Shown here: positions 1 to 4,918 of the stretch, piece after piece
Position numbering within the stretch: position 1 is the first letter of the stretch
Layout of the letters: the number at the start of each line of letters is the position of its first letter
DNA from: Chryseobacterium gleum
GTDB lineage: Bacteria; Bacteroidota; Bacteroidia; Flavobacteriales_D; Sanyastnellaceae
Length of the DNA stretch: 5,261 bases
Reading direction: 5' to 3'
NCBI GenBank assembly: GCA_943330925.2
Contig: CALQJP020000190.1
Span: forward strand, 1 to 5,261
Notes under the pieces: generated by a model
What the model was told of the DNA's origin: nothing
The model's input: only the letters and a program-made list of their open reading frames with translations
Database searches by the model: none
Made by a program: the position numbers and the translations under genes

Positions 1-1181
1 TGCGGAGAAAAATTCCAATTGAATACAGCACCACCCTCTTCCCATCCTTCCATAGGATATTCATAGCCTAATGAATTCAAACTCACGCTTGCCGGATCTG
101 CCGAGCAATTGTCGCGGAAGTTTCTAACCGGAGGTATAACGCTCGGTGCGGCAACCTCCGCATTGGAGCAGGTATACAACGTATCGAACGAAAGTGGATC
201 TGCAGCGCTAATGCCTGTTGGCGCTTGGTTATCAACGGTAGCCATACTAATTACAAAAGGATCTGTAAAGGAGCCTCTTGTGTTTGCGTTGCTCAACCAT
301 TTTGTTAATTCAAGGAAATAGACACCTGTTGCCGGACAAGTGAAAGATAGTACGCTCTGATCTCCGCAGCCTTGGTCAACAGATGCAAGCACAGTGTATC
401 CATTGCTTCCGAATATCGACAAGTACGTATCAAAGCTAGAACCGCATGTAGAAAACACATACGTAGTCCCCGCGGTCAAACTAACAGCCCATGAAGGGAT
501 GCGCGTTGTTGCATTAGCTGCATAGGTTTCAACGATCTCCCCAGGGCATGCGGAAAGCTGTATGATGGGGTCGTTGGGGAGCGTAACATAGTGCCATTTA
601 TAATTTGCCGATGCATCGTGACGGCCACCGGTTTGATTTGCTACAGCGCCCCATTGGATACTTGTCCAATTGCTTATCGAAGGCGCATCCTCTCTCAACA
701 TTTTGGTTCGACGGAATTCACCATCCGTCGCGCAATTTACATTTTGAGATGCCGACCCAGTGCAAATGTCGTCATATACATCATGCAGCTCAAAGGTTAC
801 ACGATCAGCTTGATTCGATGTTGAAGGAAATGCATAGTCATCCCAAATATTGCATTGAAAATTGCAGGTATATACGCAAACTCCGTGATACCCGGAATCG
901 TATGCGTCATTATCTGTGTATTTAATGTACCCAGACCACCACGAATTATTTCCATTACCATCACATTCTACGGACTGAAACAACGACTGTGGATGCACTG
1001 TATAGTTTATACTCGCCCATTGAGCAGCAGCATTGTTTGCTAATACAACGGCAAATAATAAAGCCACTAAAAGCCTCTTGGCTCCTGCGGCAATTTGAGG
1101 CACTCTCCCCTCGGAGATCTGCGACCGTTCTTTTTTCGCTCGGCCGCGTGCATGTTTAGATGATGAGTAAAACTTCGTCAT
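1..1181 (-). CDS. Large secreted protein with signal peptide, PPC-like and HYR-like regions (N-terminal part, runs off the left edge)
   Basis: I translated the minus strand from the ATG at 1181 and found 393 codons without a stop up to the window edge, so the C-terminus is outside. Residues 1-36 are a long basic n-region, 37-48 a hydrophobic core (LLVALLFAVVLA), and AAA53/Q54 a good signal peptidase I site. A GTG at codon 27 (position 1103), preceded by a purine-rich GAGGGGAGA, would give a more normal 27-residue signal peptide and is an alternative start. Residues 54-200 form a Cys- and Asn-rich region (Cys73, 102, 106, 110, 140, 150) that I do not recognise. Residues 204-313 resemble a PPC-type beta-sandwich (AGTTYVFSTCGSSFDTYLSI, then SFTCPATGVYFLEL). 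From 317 onward the pattern DNQAPT ... C338 ... RDNCSADP resembles the start of a HYR/Ig-like repeat. By inference it is a surface or exported protein; a type IX sorting domain cannot be checked here. It may lie outside the trmB-atl operon, given the 271-bp repeat-rich gap upstream. Confidence 0.85.
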   Translation of the reverse strand, partial: MTKFYSSSKHARGRAKKERSQISEGRVPQIAAGAKRLLVALLFAVVLANNAAAQWASINYTVHPQSLFQSVECDGNGNNSWWSGYIKYTDNDAYDSGYHGVCVYTCNFQCNIWDDYAFPSTSNQADRVTFELHDVYDDICTGSASQNVNCATDGEFRRTKMLREDAPSISNWTSIQWGAVANQTGGRHDASANYKWHYVTLPNDPIIQLSACPGEIVETYAANATTRIPSWAVSLTAGTTYVFSTCGSSFDTYLSIFGSNGYTVLASVDQGCGDQSVLSFTCPATGVYFLELTKWLSNANTRGSFTDPFVISMATVDNQAPTGISAADPLSFDTLYTCSNAEVAAPSVIPPVRNFRDNCSADPASVSLNSLGYEYPMEGWEEGGAVFNWNFSP

Positions 1182-1201
1182 AGTGATTTGTTTGGTGATT
1201 A

Positions 1202-1228
1202 ATTCCGCGCAAGCTAGGTGCGAGGAAT
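1202..1228. repeat. Imperfect inverted repeat in the leader of the secreted-protein gene
   Basis: ATTCCGCGCA (1202-1211) and TGCGAGGAAT (1219-1228) form a 10-bp stem with one mismatch around a 7-base loop. It ends 20 bases before the ATG at 1181. No T-run follows on the minus strand, so it does not look like a classical terminator. It could be an mRNA leader hairpin or a remnant of a dispersed repeat. Confidence 0.45.
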
Positions 1229-1248
1229 ATCAAGCTCTCCATCACTGG

Positions 1249-1280
1249 GACGAAATGACGAAATACGATGACGAAATGAC
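1249..1280. repeat. Pair of 11-bp direct repeats GACGAAATGAC
   Basis: GACGAAATGAC occurs at 1249-1259 and again at 1270-1280, 21 bp apart, with GAAAT also repeated between them. Read on the minus strand this is GTCATTTCGTC, similar to the GTCATTTCG motif common in intergenic dispersed repeats of Bacteroidota (recollection of a general pattern, not a search). It sits between the secreted-protein start and the heptamer array. Confidence 0.5.
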
Positions 1281-1310
1281 TGCGGATTATGTAATACACC
1301 GTGAAAAGGT

Positions 1311-1338
1311 GAATGGAGAATGGAGAATGGAGAAAGGA
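1311..1338. repeat. Purine-rich heptamer repeat, four units (GAATGGA)
   Basis: Four consecutive 7-bp units on the plus strand: GAATGGA three times (1311-1331), then GAAAGGA (1332-1338). The units are nearly the reverse complement of the heptamers at 1353-1450, so the two blocks form an inverted pair that could fold with roughly six of every seven bases paired. There is no coding role: the open frames through it are a by-product of the short repeat. Confidence 0.8.
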
Positions 1339-1352
1339 GAACAATCGCGCCT

Positions 1353-1450
1353 CATTCCTCATTCGCCATTCGTCACTCGCCATTCGCCACTCGCCATTCG
1401 CCACTCGCCATTCGCCACTTGCCATTCGCCACTCGCCACTTGCCACTCGC
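1353..1450. repeat. Heptamer tandem array, 14 units (CAYTCGC)
   Basis: Fourteen 7-bp units run without interruption. The first is CATTCCT, followed by variants of CATTCGC and CACTCGC, with CATTCGT once and CACTTGC twice. From unit 4 to unit 12 the CAC and CAT forms alternate strictly, so there is a 14-bp higher-order period. The next seven bases, CACTATT (1451-1457), look like one more degraded unit and contain the complement of the TAG stop codon of the ATL gene. The array fills the start of the gap between the ATL gene and the secreted-protein gene. Copy number of such arrays usually varies between strains by slippage. Confidence 0.9.
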
Positions 1451-1452
1451 CA

Positions 1453-1773
1453 CTATTCTTCCGGTTCCCAAAACACCGCCCCAAACTCCACCACCCGATC
1501 ATCGACCACGCGAACGCCTTCCGCTTCGAGGAGCTCTTGCATTTGCATGGGATAGGCAAACATCATTTTGCCGGTGAGCATGCCCTTGCGGTTCACCACG
1601 CGGTGCGCTGGAATGTCGGGTTGGGAGTGCGACGCATTCATGGCCCAGCCCACCATGCGCGAACTGCGCGCGACGCCCAGGTACTTGGCTATGGCGCCAT
1701 AGGTGGTGACACGGCCGCGCGGCACAAGCCGAACGACGTCATATACGTTTTGAAAAAAATTGGGATCCGTCAT
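1453..1773 (-). CDS. Alkyltransferase-like (ATL) protein, MGMT family without the catalytic Cys
   Basis: A 106-residue protein with the DNA-binding domain fold of O6-alkylguanine-DNA alkyltransferase and no N-terminal domain. Visible motifs: VTTYGAIAKYLG (22-33, with the Tyr that helps flip the base), SSRMVGWAM (37-45, with the Arg39 finger of the recognition helix) and PAHRVVNRKG (55-64). Methyltransferases have PCHRV here; Ala56 replaces the alkyl-accepting Cys, so direct dealkylation is not expected. Known ATL proteins bind O6-alkylguanine and channel it to nucleotide excision repair; that role is inferred here. I chose the ATG at 1773, not the longer frame from 1824, because MTDPNFFQNVYDVVRLVPRG matches the usual family start and because ATGA overlaps the trmB stop by 4 bp. 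This indicates translational coupling with trmB. The stop codon abuts the heptamer array. Confidence 0.9.
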   Translation of the reverse strand: MTDPNFFQNVYDVVRLVPRGRVTTYGAIAKYLGVARSSRMVGWAMNASHSQPDIPAHRVVNRKGMLTGKMMFAYPMQMQELLEAEGVRVVDDRVVEFGAVFWEPEE

Positions 1774-2465
1774 GACACCAAGCGTATGCGCACATACTTG
1801 GTTTTGCGTCCTTCTTCGAGCCACATCTGCTCGTAATAGGTGCGGAAGTTGAGCACCTCTTGCCAGTACGCATCGAGGGTTTGCATGTACTCGCCGTAGA
1901 TATCGAACGAGTGCGTTTCGATAGCATAGCGCGGGTCGTTGCCGAATTCAGACAACGCCATTTCATACACCTCCGGATTGTCGTGCTTGATGTGGATGCA
2001 ACCGCCGACCTTCAAAAACGAACGGTACTTTTCGGCGTAGTACTTCGAAGTAATGCGGCGAACTCCTACTTTATCCTGCGGTTGCGGATCGCTGAAGGTG
2101 AGCCAGATTTCATCCACTTCATCCTTCGCAAAAAACGACTCGATGAACTCCACGCGCGTGCGCAAGAAGCACACGTTGGAAAGACCTTCACTCAGTGCAT
2201 CCTTGGCGCCTTTGTGAAAGCGATGTCCCTTCACATCCACTCCCAGAAAATTCGTGGTGGGATGCAAACGTGCGAGACCAACGGTGTACTCGCCCTTGCC
2301 GCAACCCAGTTCCACTATCAAGGGATTGGTGTTGCCAAACGCCTTGGCGTGCCACTCCCCTTTCATGTAGGTCTTCCCTTCCTTGATAATCGGCAAGAGC
2401 TCGGGCTCGTATACATGCGGAAAGGTTTTGTTTTCCGCCCATTTTTTGAGTTTGTCTTTTCCCAT
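1770..2465 (-). CDS. trmB: tRNA (guanine-N7-)-methyltransferase TrmB
   Basis: A 231-residue class I SAM-dependent methyltransferase that makes 7-methylguanosine at position 46 in the variable loop of tRNAs, in the cytoplasm. Visible motifs in order: VELGCGKGEY (51-60, SAM-binding motif I), GVDVKG (75-80, acidic residue for the ribose), LTFSDPQPQDK (122-132, the TrmB signature, usually FPDPWPK or FPDPQPK), VRRIT (135-139), HIKHDN (158-163), and the C-terminal YYEQMWLEEGRKTKYVRI (210-227), where T/YE..G contacts are typical. Length is normal for the Bacteroidota form. The ATG at 2465 has no clear Shine-Dalgarno; a T-run lies 7 bases upstream. It overlaps the ATL gene downstream by 4 bp. Upstream lie a terminator-like hairpin and the palindrome array, so it probably starts its own transcript, although I see no -7 box. 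Confidence 0.95.
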   Translation of the reverse strand: MGKDKLKKWAENKTFPHVYEPELLPIIKEGKTYMKGEWHAKAFGNTNPLIVELGCGKGEYTVGLARLHPTTNFLGVDVKGHRFHKGAKDALSEGLSNVCFLRTRVEFIESFFAKDEVDEIWLTFSDPQPQDKVGVRRITSKYYAEKYRSFLKVGGCIHIKHDNPEVYEMALSEFGNDPRYAIETHSFDIYGEYMQTLDAYWQEVLNFRTYYEQMWLEEGRKTKYVRIRLVS

Positions 2466-2472
2466 TTACATC

Positions 2473-2508
2473 AAAAAAATCCCACGGACTAAGCCGTGGG
2501 CTGTTTTT
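2473..2508. terminator. Bidirectional terminator-like hairpin between fabI and trmB
   Basis: CCCACGG (2481-2487) and CCGTGGG (2494-2500) form a perfect 7-bp stem with a 6-base loop. On the minus strand it is followed after one A by seven T (complement of A2473-A2479). On the plus strand it is followed by five T (2504-2508). Its position after fabI fits termination of the fabI transcript, but the T-run ends only 7 bases before the trmB ATG. It could therefore also act as an attenuator or a structured leader for trmB. Confidence 0.65.
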
Positions 2509-2512
2509 ATGT

Positions 2513-2741
2513 GGACGCAAGCGGTGCGTCGTTACCATTTTTATGTGGACGCACGGCTGTGCGTCCTTACTGTTTCGTTTTGGAAGCACAGGAGTGCGTC
2601 GTTGACGTTACTATGTGGACGCACGGCAGTGCGTCCTTACTGTTTCGTTTTGGACGCACGGCAGTGCGTCCCTACTGTTATTATGTGGACGCACGGCGGT
2701 GCGTCCTTACTGTTTCGTTTTGGACGCACAGCAGTGCGTCC
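2513..2741. repeat. Array of seven 20-bp palindromes at a 35-bp period
   Basis: The consensus is GGACGCAC-GGCA-GTGCGTCC: an 8-bp perfect stem with a 4-base loop. Units begin at 2513, 2547, 2582, 2617, 2652, 2687 and 2722, so spacing is 34 bp once and then exactly 35 bp five times. Units 2, 4, 5, 6 and 7 have perfect arms and vary only in the loop (GGCT, GGCA, GGCA, GGCG, AGCA). Unit 1 has lost one loop base, and unit 3 has GGAAGCAC in the left arm. The 15-bp spacers alternate: TTACTGTTTCGTTTT is identical in spacers 2, 4 and 6, while 1, 3 and 5 end in ATGT. This gives a 70-bp higher-order repeat. The array fills the 308-bp gap between fabI and trmB, where I see no gene; the open frames through it come from the lack of stops in the repeat. 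Confidence 0.93.
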
Positions 2742-2744
2742 CTA

Positions 2745-2776
2745 CCATTTCACCATTTCACTGCGTCACCATTTCA
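2745..2776. repeat. Short 8-bp tandem repeat that includes the fabI stop codon
   Basis: Four 8-bp units on the plus strand: CCATTTCA (2745-2752), CCATTTCA (2753-2760), CTGCGTCA (2761-2768) and CCATTTCA (2769-2776). On the minus strand the unit is TGAAATGG, and the TGA of the first unit is the fabI stop codon. The odd unit, TGACGCAG, shares GACGCA with the neighbouring palindromes. Confidence 0.75.
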
Positions 2777-3595
2777 CTCTTTGGTTGCGAATTTCTCAAC
2801 TACCTCCTGCGTCACACCCGTGATGCTGAATCCGCCATCGTGGAATAGGTTCTGCATGGTCACATAACGCGTAAGGTCGCTGAACATCGCTACGCAGTAG
2901 TCGGCGCAAGCGTTGGCATCGGCGTTACCGAGTGGCGACATGGCCTCGGAGTAATTGATGAAACCGTCGAAACCTTTCACACCGCTGCCTGCAGTGGTTA
3001 CTGTAGGCGACTGTGAAATGGTATTGATACGCACTTTCTTGGCGGTACCGTAGTGATATCCGAAGCTGCGGGCAATGCTTTCGAGCAAGCTCTTGGCATC
3101 GGCCATGTCGTTGTAATCAGGGAAAATGCGCTGCGCTGCGATGTAGGTCAAGGCAACAACAGAGCCCCAGTCATTGAGGGCGTCTTTCTTCCAAGCGGTG
3201 GCGAGCATCTTGTGCAAGCTGGTGGCGCTCACATCGAGCGTTTGCTTGTACCACTCGTAGTTCACCTCCGTGTAGTGCTTGCCCTTGCGCACATTCGGAC
3301 TCATGCCAATGCTGTGCAATACAAAATCGGCTTTACCGCCGAAGTGCTCCATGCTCTTGGTAAAGAGGTTGTCGAGGTCTTCCAGGTTCGTAGCATCAGC
3401 CGCGATGATGGGAGCGTTGCCGATCTTGGCAGAGAGCTCGTTGATTTCACCCATGCGCATCGCAATGGGTGCGTTGGTGAGCACAATCTCGGCGCCTTGC
3501 TCGTAGGCCTTTTCGGCCACTTTCCAAGCTATCGACTTATCGTTGAGCGCACCACTGATGATGCCCTTCTTTCCTTTGAGTAGTTGGTTTGACAT
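2774..3595 (-). CDS. fabI: Enoyl-[acyl-carrier-protein] reductase, FabI type
   Basis: A 273-residue short-chain dehydrogenase/reductase that reduces trans-2-enoyl-ACP to acyl-ACP with NADH, the last step of each round of type II fatty acid elongation, in the cytoplasm. The N-terminal nucleotide-binding motif is GIISGALNDKSIAWKVAEKA (11-30), followed by the D67 region (AADATN) and HSIGMSP (94-100). The catalytic set is visible: Tyr151 (TYIAAQR), Tyr161 and Lys168 (PDYNDMADAKS), which is the Y-x6-K spacing of FabI. The substrate-loop region SQSPTVTTAGSGVKGF (194-209) differs from the E. coli SAGPIRTLAASGIKDF type but keeps its layout. Length is slightly above the usual 260. The ATG at 3595 gives the expected MSNQLLKGKKG start. 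It lies 61 bp downstream of the flavoprotein gene with its own candidate promoter, and its stop codon is inside a short repeat. Confidence 0.96.
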   Translation of the reverse strand: MSNQLLKGKKGIISGALNDKSIAWKVAEKAYEQGAEIVLTNAPIAMRMGEINELSAKIGNAPIIAADATNLEDLDNLFTKSMEHFGGKADFVLHSIGMSPNVRKGKHYTEVNYEWYKQTLDVSATSLHKMLATAWKKDALNDWGSVVALTYIAAQRIFPDYNDMADAKSLLESIARSFGYHYGTAKKVRINTISQSPTVTTAGSGVKGFDGFINYSEAMSPLGNADANACADYCVAMFSDLTRYVTMQNLFHDGGFSITGVTQEVVEKFATKE

Positions 3596-3606
3596 GCTGA
3601 TAAAAT

Positions 3607-3622
3607 GATTTGCGCAAATCTA
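3607..3622 (-). promoter_or_regulatory. Candidate -7 box overlapping a 14-bp palindrome upstream of fabI
   Basis: On the minus strand TAGATTTG (complement of 3615-3622) fits the Bacteroidota -7 consensus TAnnTTTG, 19 bases before the fabI ATG. GATTTGCGCAAATC (3607-3620) is a perfect 14-bp palindrome that includes the box's ATTTG. I do not see a convincing -33 TTG at the usual distance. The overlap suggests a regulator site, but that is inference. Confidence 0.45.
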
Positions 3623-3656
3623 ATCGGAATTGTTAAAGCATGAAATCGGTCATAAA

Positions 3657-4877
3657 CTAAGAACGCTCCGCTATCGCCCTCGCTGCAATCCATCCCGTTG
3701 TCCACGCCGCTTGAAAGTTGAACCCACCCGTGATGGCGTCGATGTTGAGCACCTCGCCGGCGAAATACAAACCGGGAAACATTTTGCTCTCCATGGTTTT
3801 GAAATCGACTTCCTTGAGTTCTATGCCGCCCGACGTTACAAACTCATCCTTGAACGTGCTCTTGCCCTTTACCTGGAAATAACACGCACAGATGGCCTCG
3901 GCAATTTTCTCGAGTTGCTTGTTGGAAACATCGGCCCACTTGAGGCGGTCGATTCCCGCCACCTGGCTCAACAGTGAAACCCACAATCGGTGCGGCACTT
4001 TTGCTGCGCTGAAAGCGGTCACTAAGTTTCGAGCGTGCTCTTGCTTCCATTCCTTCAAGAAATCAATGAAACTCTCGCGTGTATATCGATCGTCCCAGTT
4101 GATGCGAATCTGAAAGTCGTACTTCACCTCGGCCAATTCGCGCGCTGCCCAAGCAGAAAGTCGCAAAATGCCCGGACCGCTCAACCCCCAGTGCGTCACC
4201 AACACGGGGCCATCAGCTTCGAACTTGGTGCCTAGTATGCGCACGTCGCATGACGGCGCCGAAACACCCGCCAATCCTTCGATGCGCGGGTCTGTAATAT
4301 TGAAAGTAAAAAGCGATGGCACTGCGGGAACGATGGTATGACCCAATTGGGCCAGCAGCTCATGCATACTCGGAGCGCTTCCGGTAGCAACGATGACAGC
4401 ATCTGCTTCAAGTGTCGGTTGATCGAGTAGTTCAATCATCCACTTTTCATTTTCTCTGTAAAAGCGCTTCACATGGGTTCCGGTGCGAACACGCACACCT
4501 ACTCTATTCGCTTCATTCAGAAAACAGTCGATGATGGTTTGCGATTTATCTGTAGTCGGAAAAACACGACCATCGTCTTCTGTCTTCAAAGCTACCCCGC
4601 GCTGCTCGAGCCAGTCGAACATATCGCCAGGCTGAAAGGCGTGAAAAGGTCCGAGCAATTCTTTCGATCCACGCGGATAGTTCTTCACCAGTTGCTTGGG
4701 CTCGAAACACCCGTGCGTCACGTTGCAACGCCCGCCGCCGCTCACCTTCACCTTGGCCAACAGGTGTTGCGACTTCTCGATGATGGTCACTTCGAGGTTG
4801 TCATTTGCTGCAGCAGCATTGATAGCCGCAAAGAATCCTGCAGCTCCTCCACCGATGACCACCAACGAACGTTTCAT
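3657..4877 (-). CDS. HI0933/YhiN-family FAD-dependent oxidoreductase
   Basis: A 406-residue flavoprotein of the HI0933-like family (related to YhiN and the group annotated as aminoacetone oxidase family). The substrate is not established for the family, so I assign none. Motifs in order: VIGGGAAGFFAA (7-18, Rossmann FAD ADP-binding), SGGGRCN (46-52, the family signature), GRVFP (103-107), IVATGSAPS (162-170), THWGLSGPGIL (228-238), TSGGI (348-352), and GLYFAGEVLNIDAITGGFNF (369-388, C-terminal FAD-binding, highly conserved), followed by AAWTTGWIAA. Length is normal for the family. The ATG at 4877 places VVIGGGAAG near the N-terminus as expected. The metallophosphoesterase gene is divergent, with a 33-bp gap; fabI follows 61 bp downstream. 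No Shine-Dalgarno is clear. Confidence 0.93.
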   Translation of the reverse strand: MKRSLVVIGGGAAGFFAAINAAAANDNLEVTIIEKSQHLLAKVKVSGGGRCNVTHGCFEPKQLVKNYPRGSKELLGPFHAFQPGDMFDWLEQRGVALKTEDDGRVFPTTDKSQTIIDCFLNEANRVGVRVRTGTHVKRFYRENEKWMIELLDQPTLEADAVIVATGSAPSMHELLAQLGHTIVPAVPSLFTFNITDPRIEGLAGVSAPSCDVRILGTKFEADGPVLVTHWGLSGPGILRLSAWAARELAEVKYDFQIRINWDDRYTRESFIDFLKEWKQEHARNLVTAFSAAKVPHRLWVSLLSQVAGIDRLKWADVSNKQLEKIAEAICACYFQVKGKSTFKDEFVTSGGIELKEVDFKTMESKMFPGLYFAGEVLNIDAITGGFNFQAAWTTGWIAARAIAERS

Positions 4878-4918
4878 GCGGCGAAGATAACATGCGTAAT
4901 TTGCCCCCGCATGAAACG
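4870..4918. repeat. 12-bp perfect inverted repeat covering both divergent start codons
   Basis: CGTTTCATGCGG (4870-4881) and CCGCATGAAACG (4907-4918) are perfect reverse complements separated by 25 bp. Each arm contains one start codon plus the AAACG that follows it, so both proteins begin Met-Lys-Arg. The gap between the genes is only 33 bp, so promoters must lie within it or inside the opposite gene. TAATTTG at 4897-4903 is a weak -7-like element for the plus strand. Confidence 0.6.

Noticed and set aside
109..925. Several plus-strand frames of 70-106 residues
   Set aside because: They are antisense to the continuous 393-codon secreted-protein frame and show no recognisable domain.
1156..1446. 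Minus-strand frame with MASGEWR repeats
   Set aside because: It is a translation of the heptamer array running into the secreted-protein start in another frame; the repetitive peptide reflects DNA repeats, not a protein.
1774..1824. Longer ATL start at 1824
   Set aside because: The extra 17 residues (MARRRTQNQV...) come from the trmB C-terminus in another frame; the ATG at 1773 fits the family and the ATGA overlap.
1183..1836. 217-residue plus-strand frame
   Set aside because: It is antisense to the ATL gene and runs through the heptamers; no domain, while the minus-strand ATL motifs are clear.
2513..2741. CRISPR array
   Set aside because: Repeats are 20-bp perfect hairpins but the spacers are only 15 bp, and three of six are identical. 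Real CRISPR spacers are longer and unique, and no cas genes are present.
2383..2823. Plus-strand open frames through the palindrome array (WTHGSASL-like repeats, in three frames)
   Set aside because: All are produced by a stop-free 35-bp repeat read in different frames, and they overlap the starts of trmB and fabI ends on the other strand. No start context or conserved domain.
3053..3583. 176-residue plus-strand frame inside fabI
   Set aside because: It is the antisense of fabI; the catalytic Tyr and Lys of FabI are on the minus strand.
4897..4903. Leaderless promoter for the metallophosphoesterase (TAATTTG 7 bases before the ATG)
   Set aside because: It is one base short of TAnnTTTG and has no -33 element; too weak to list as a feature on its own.
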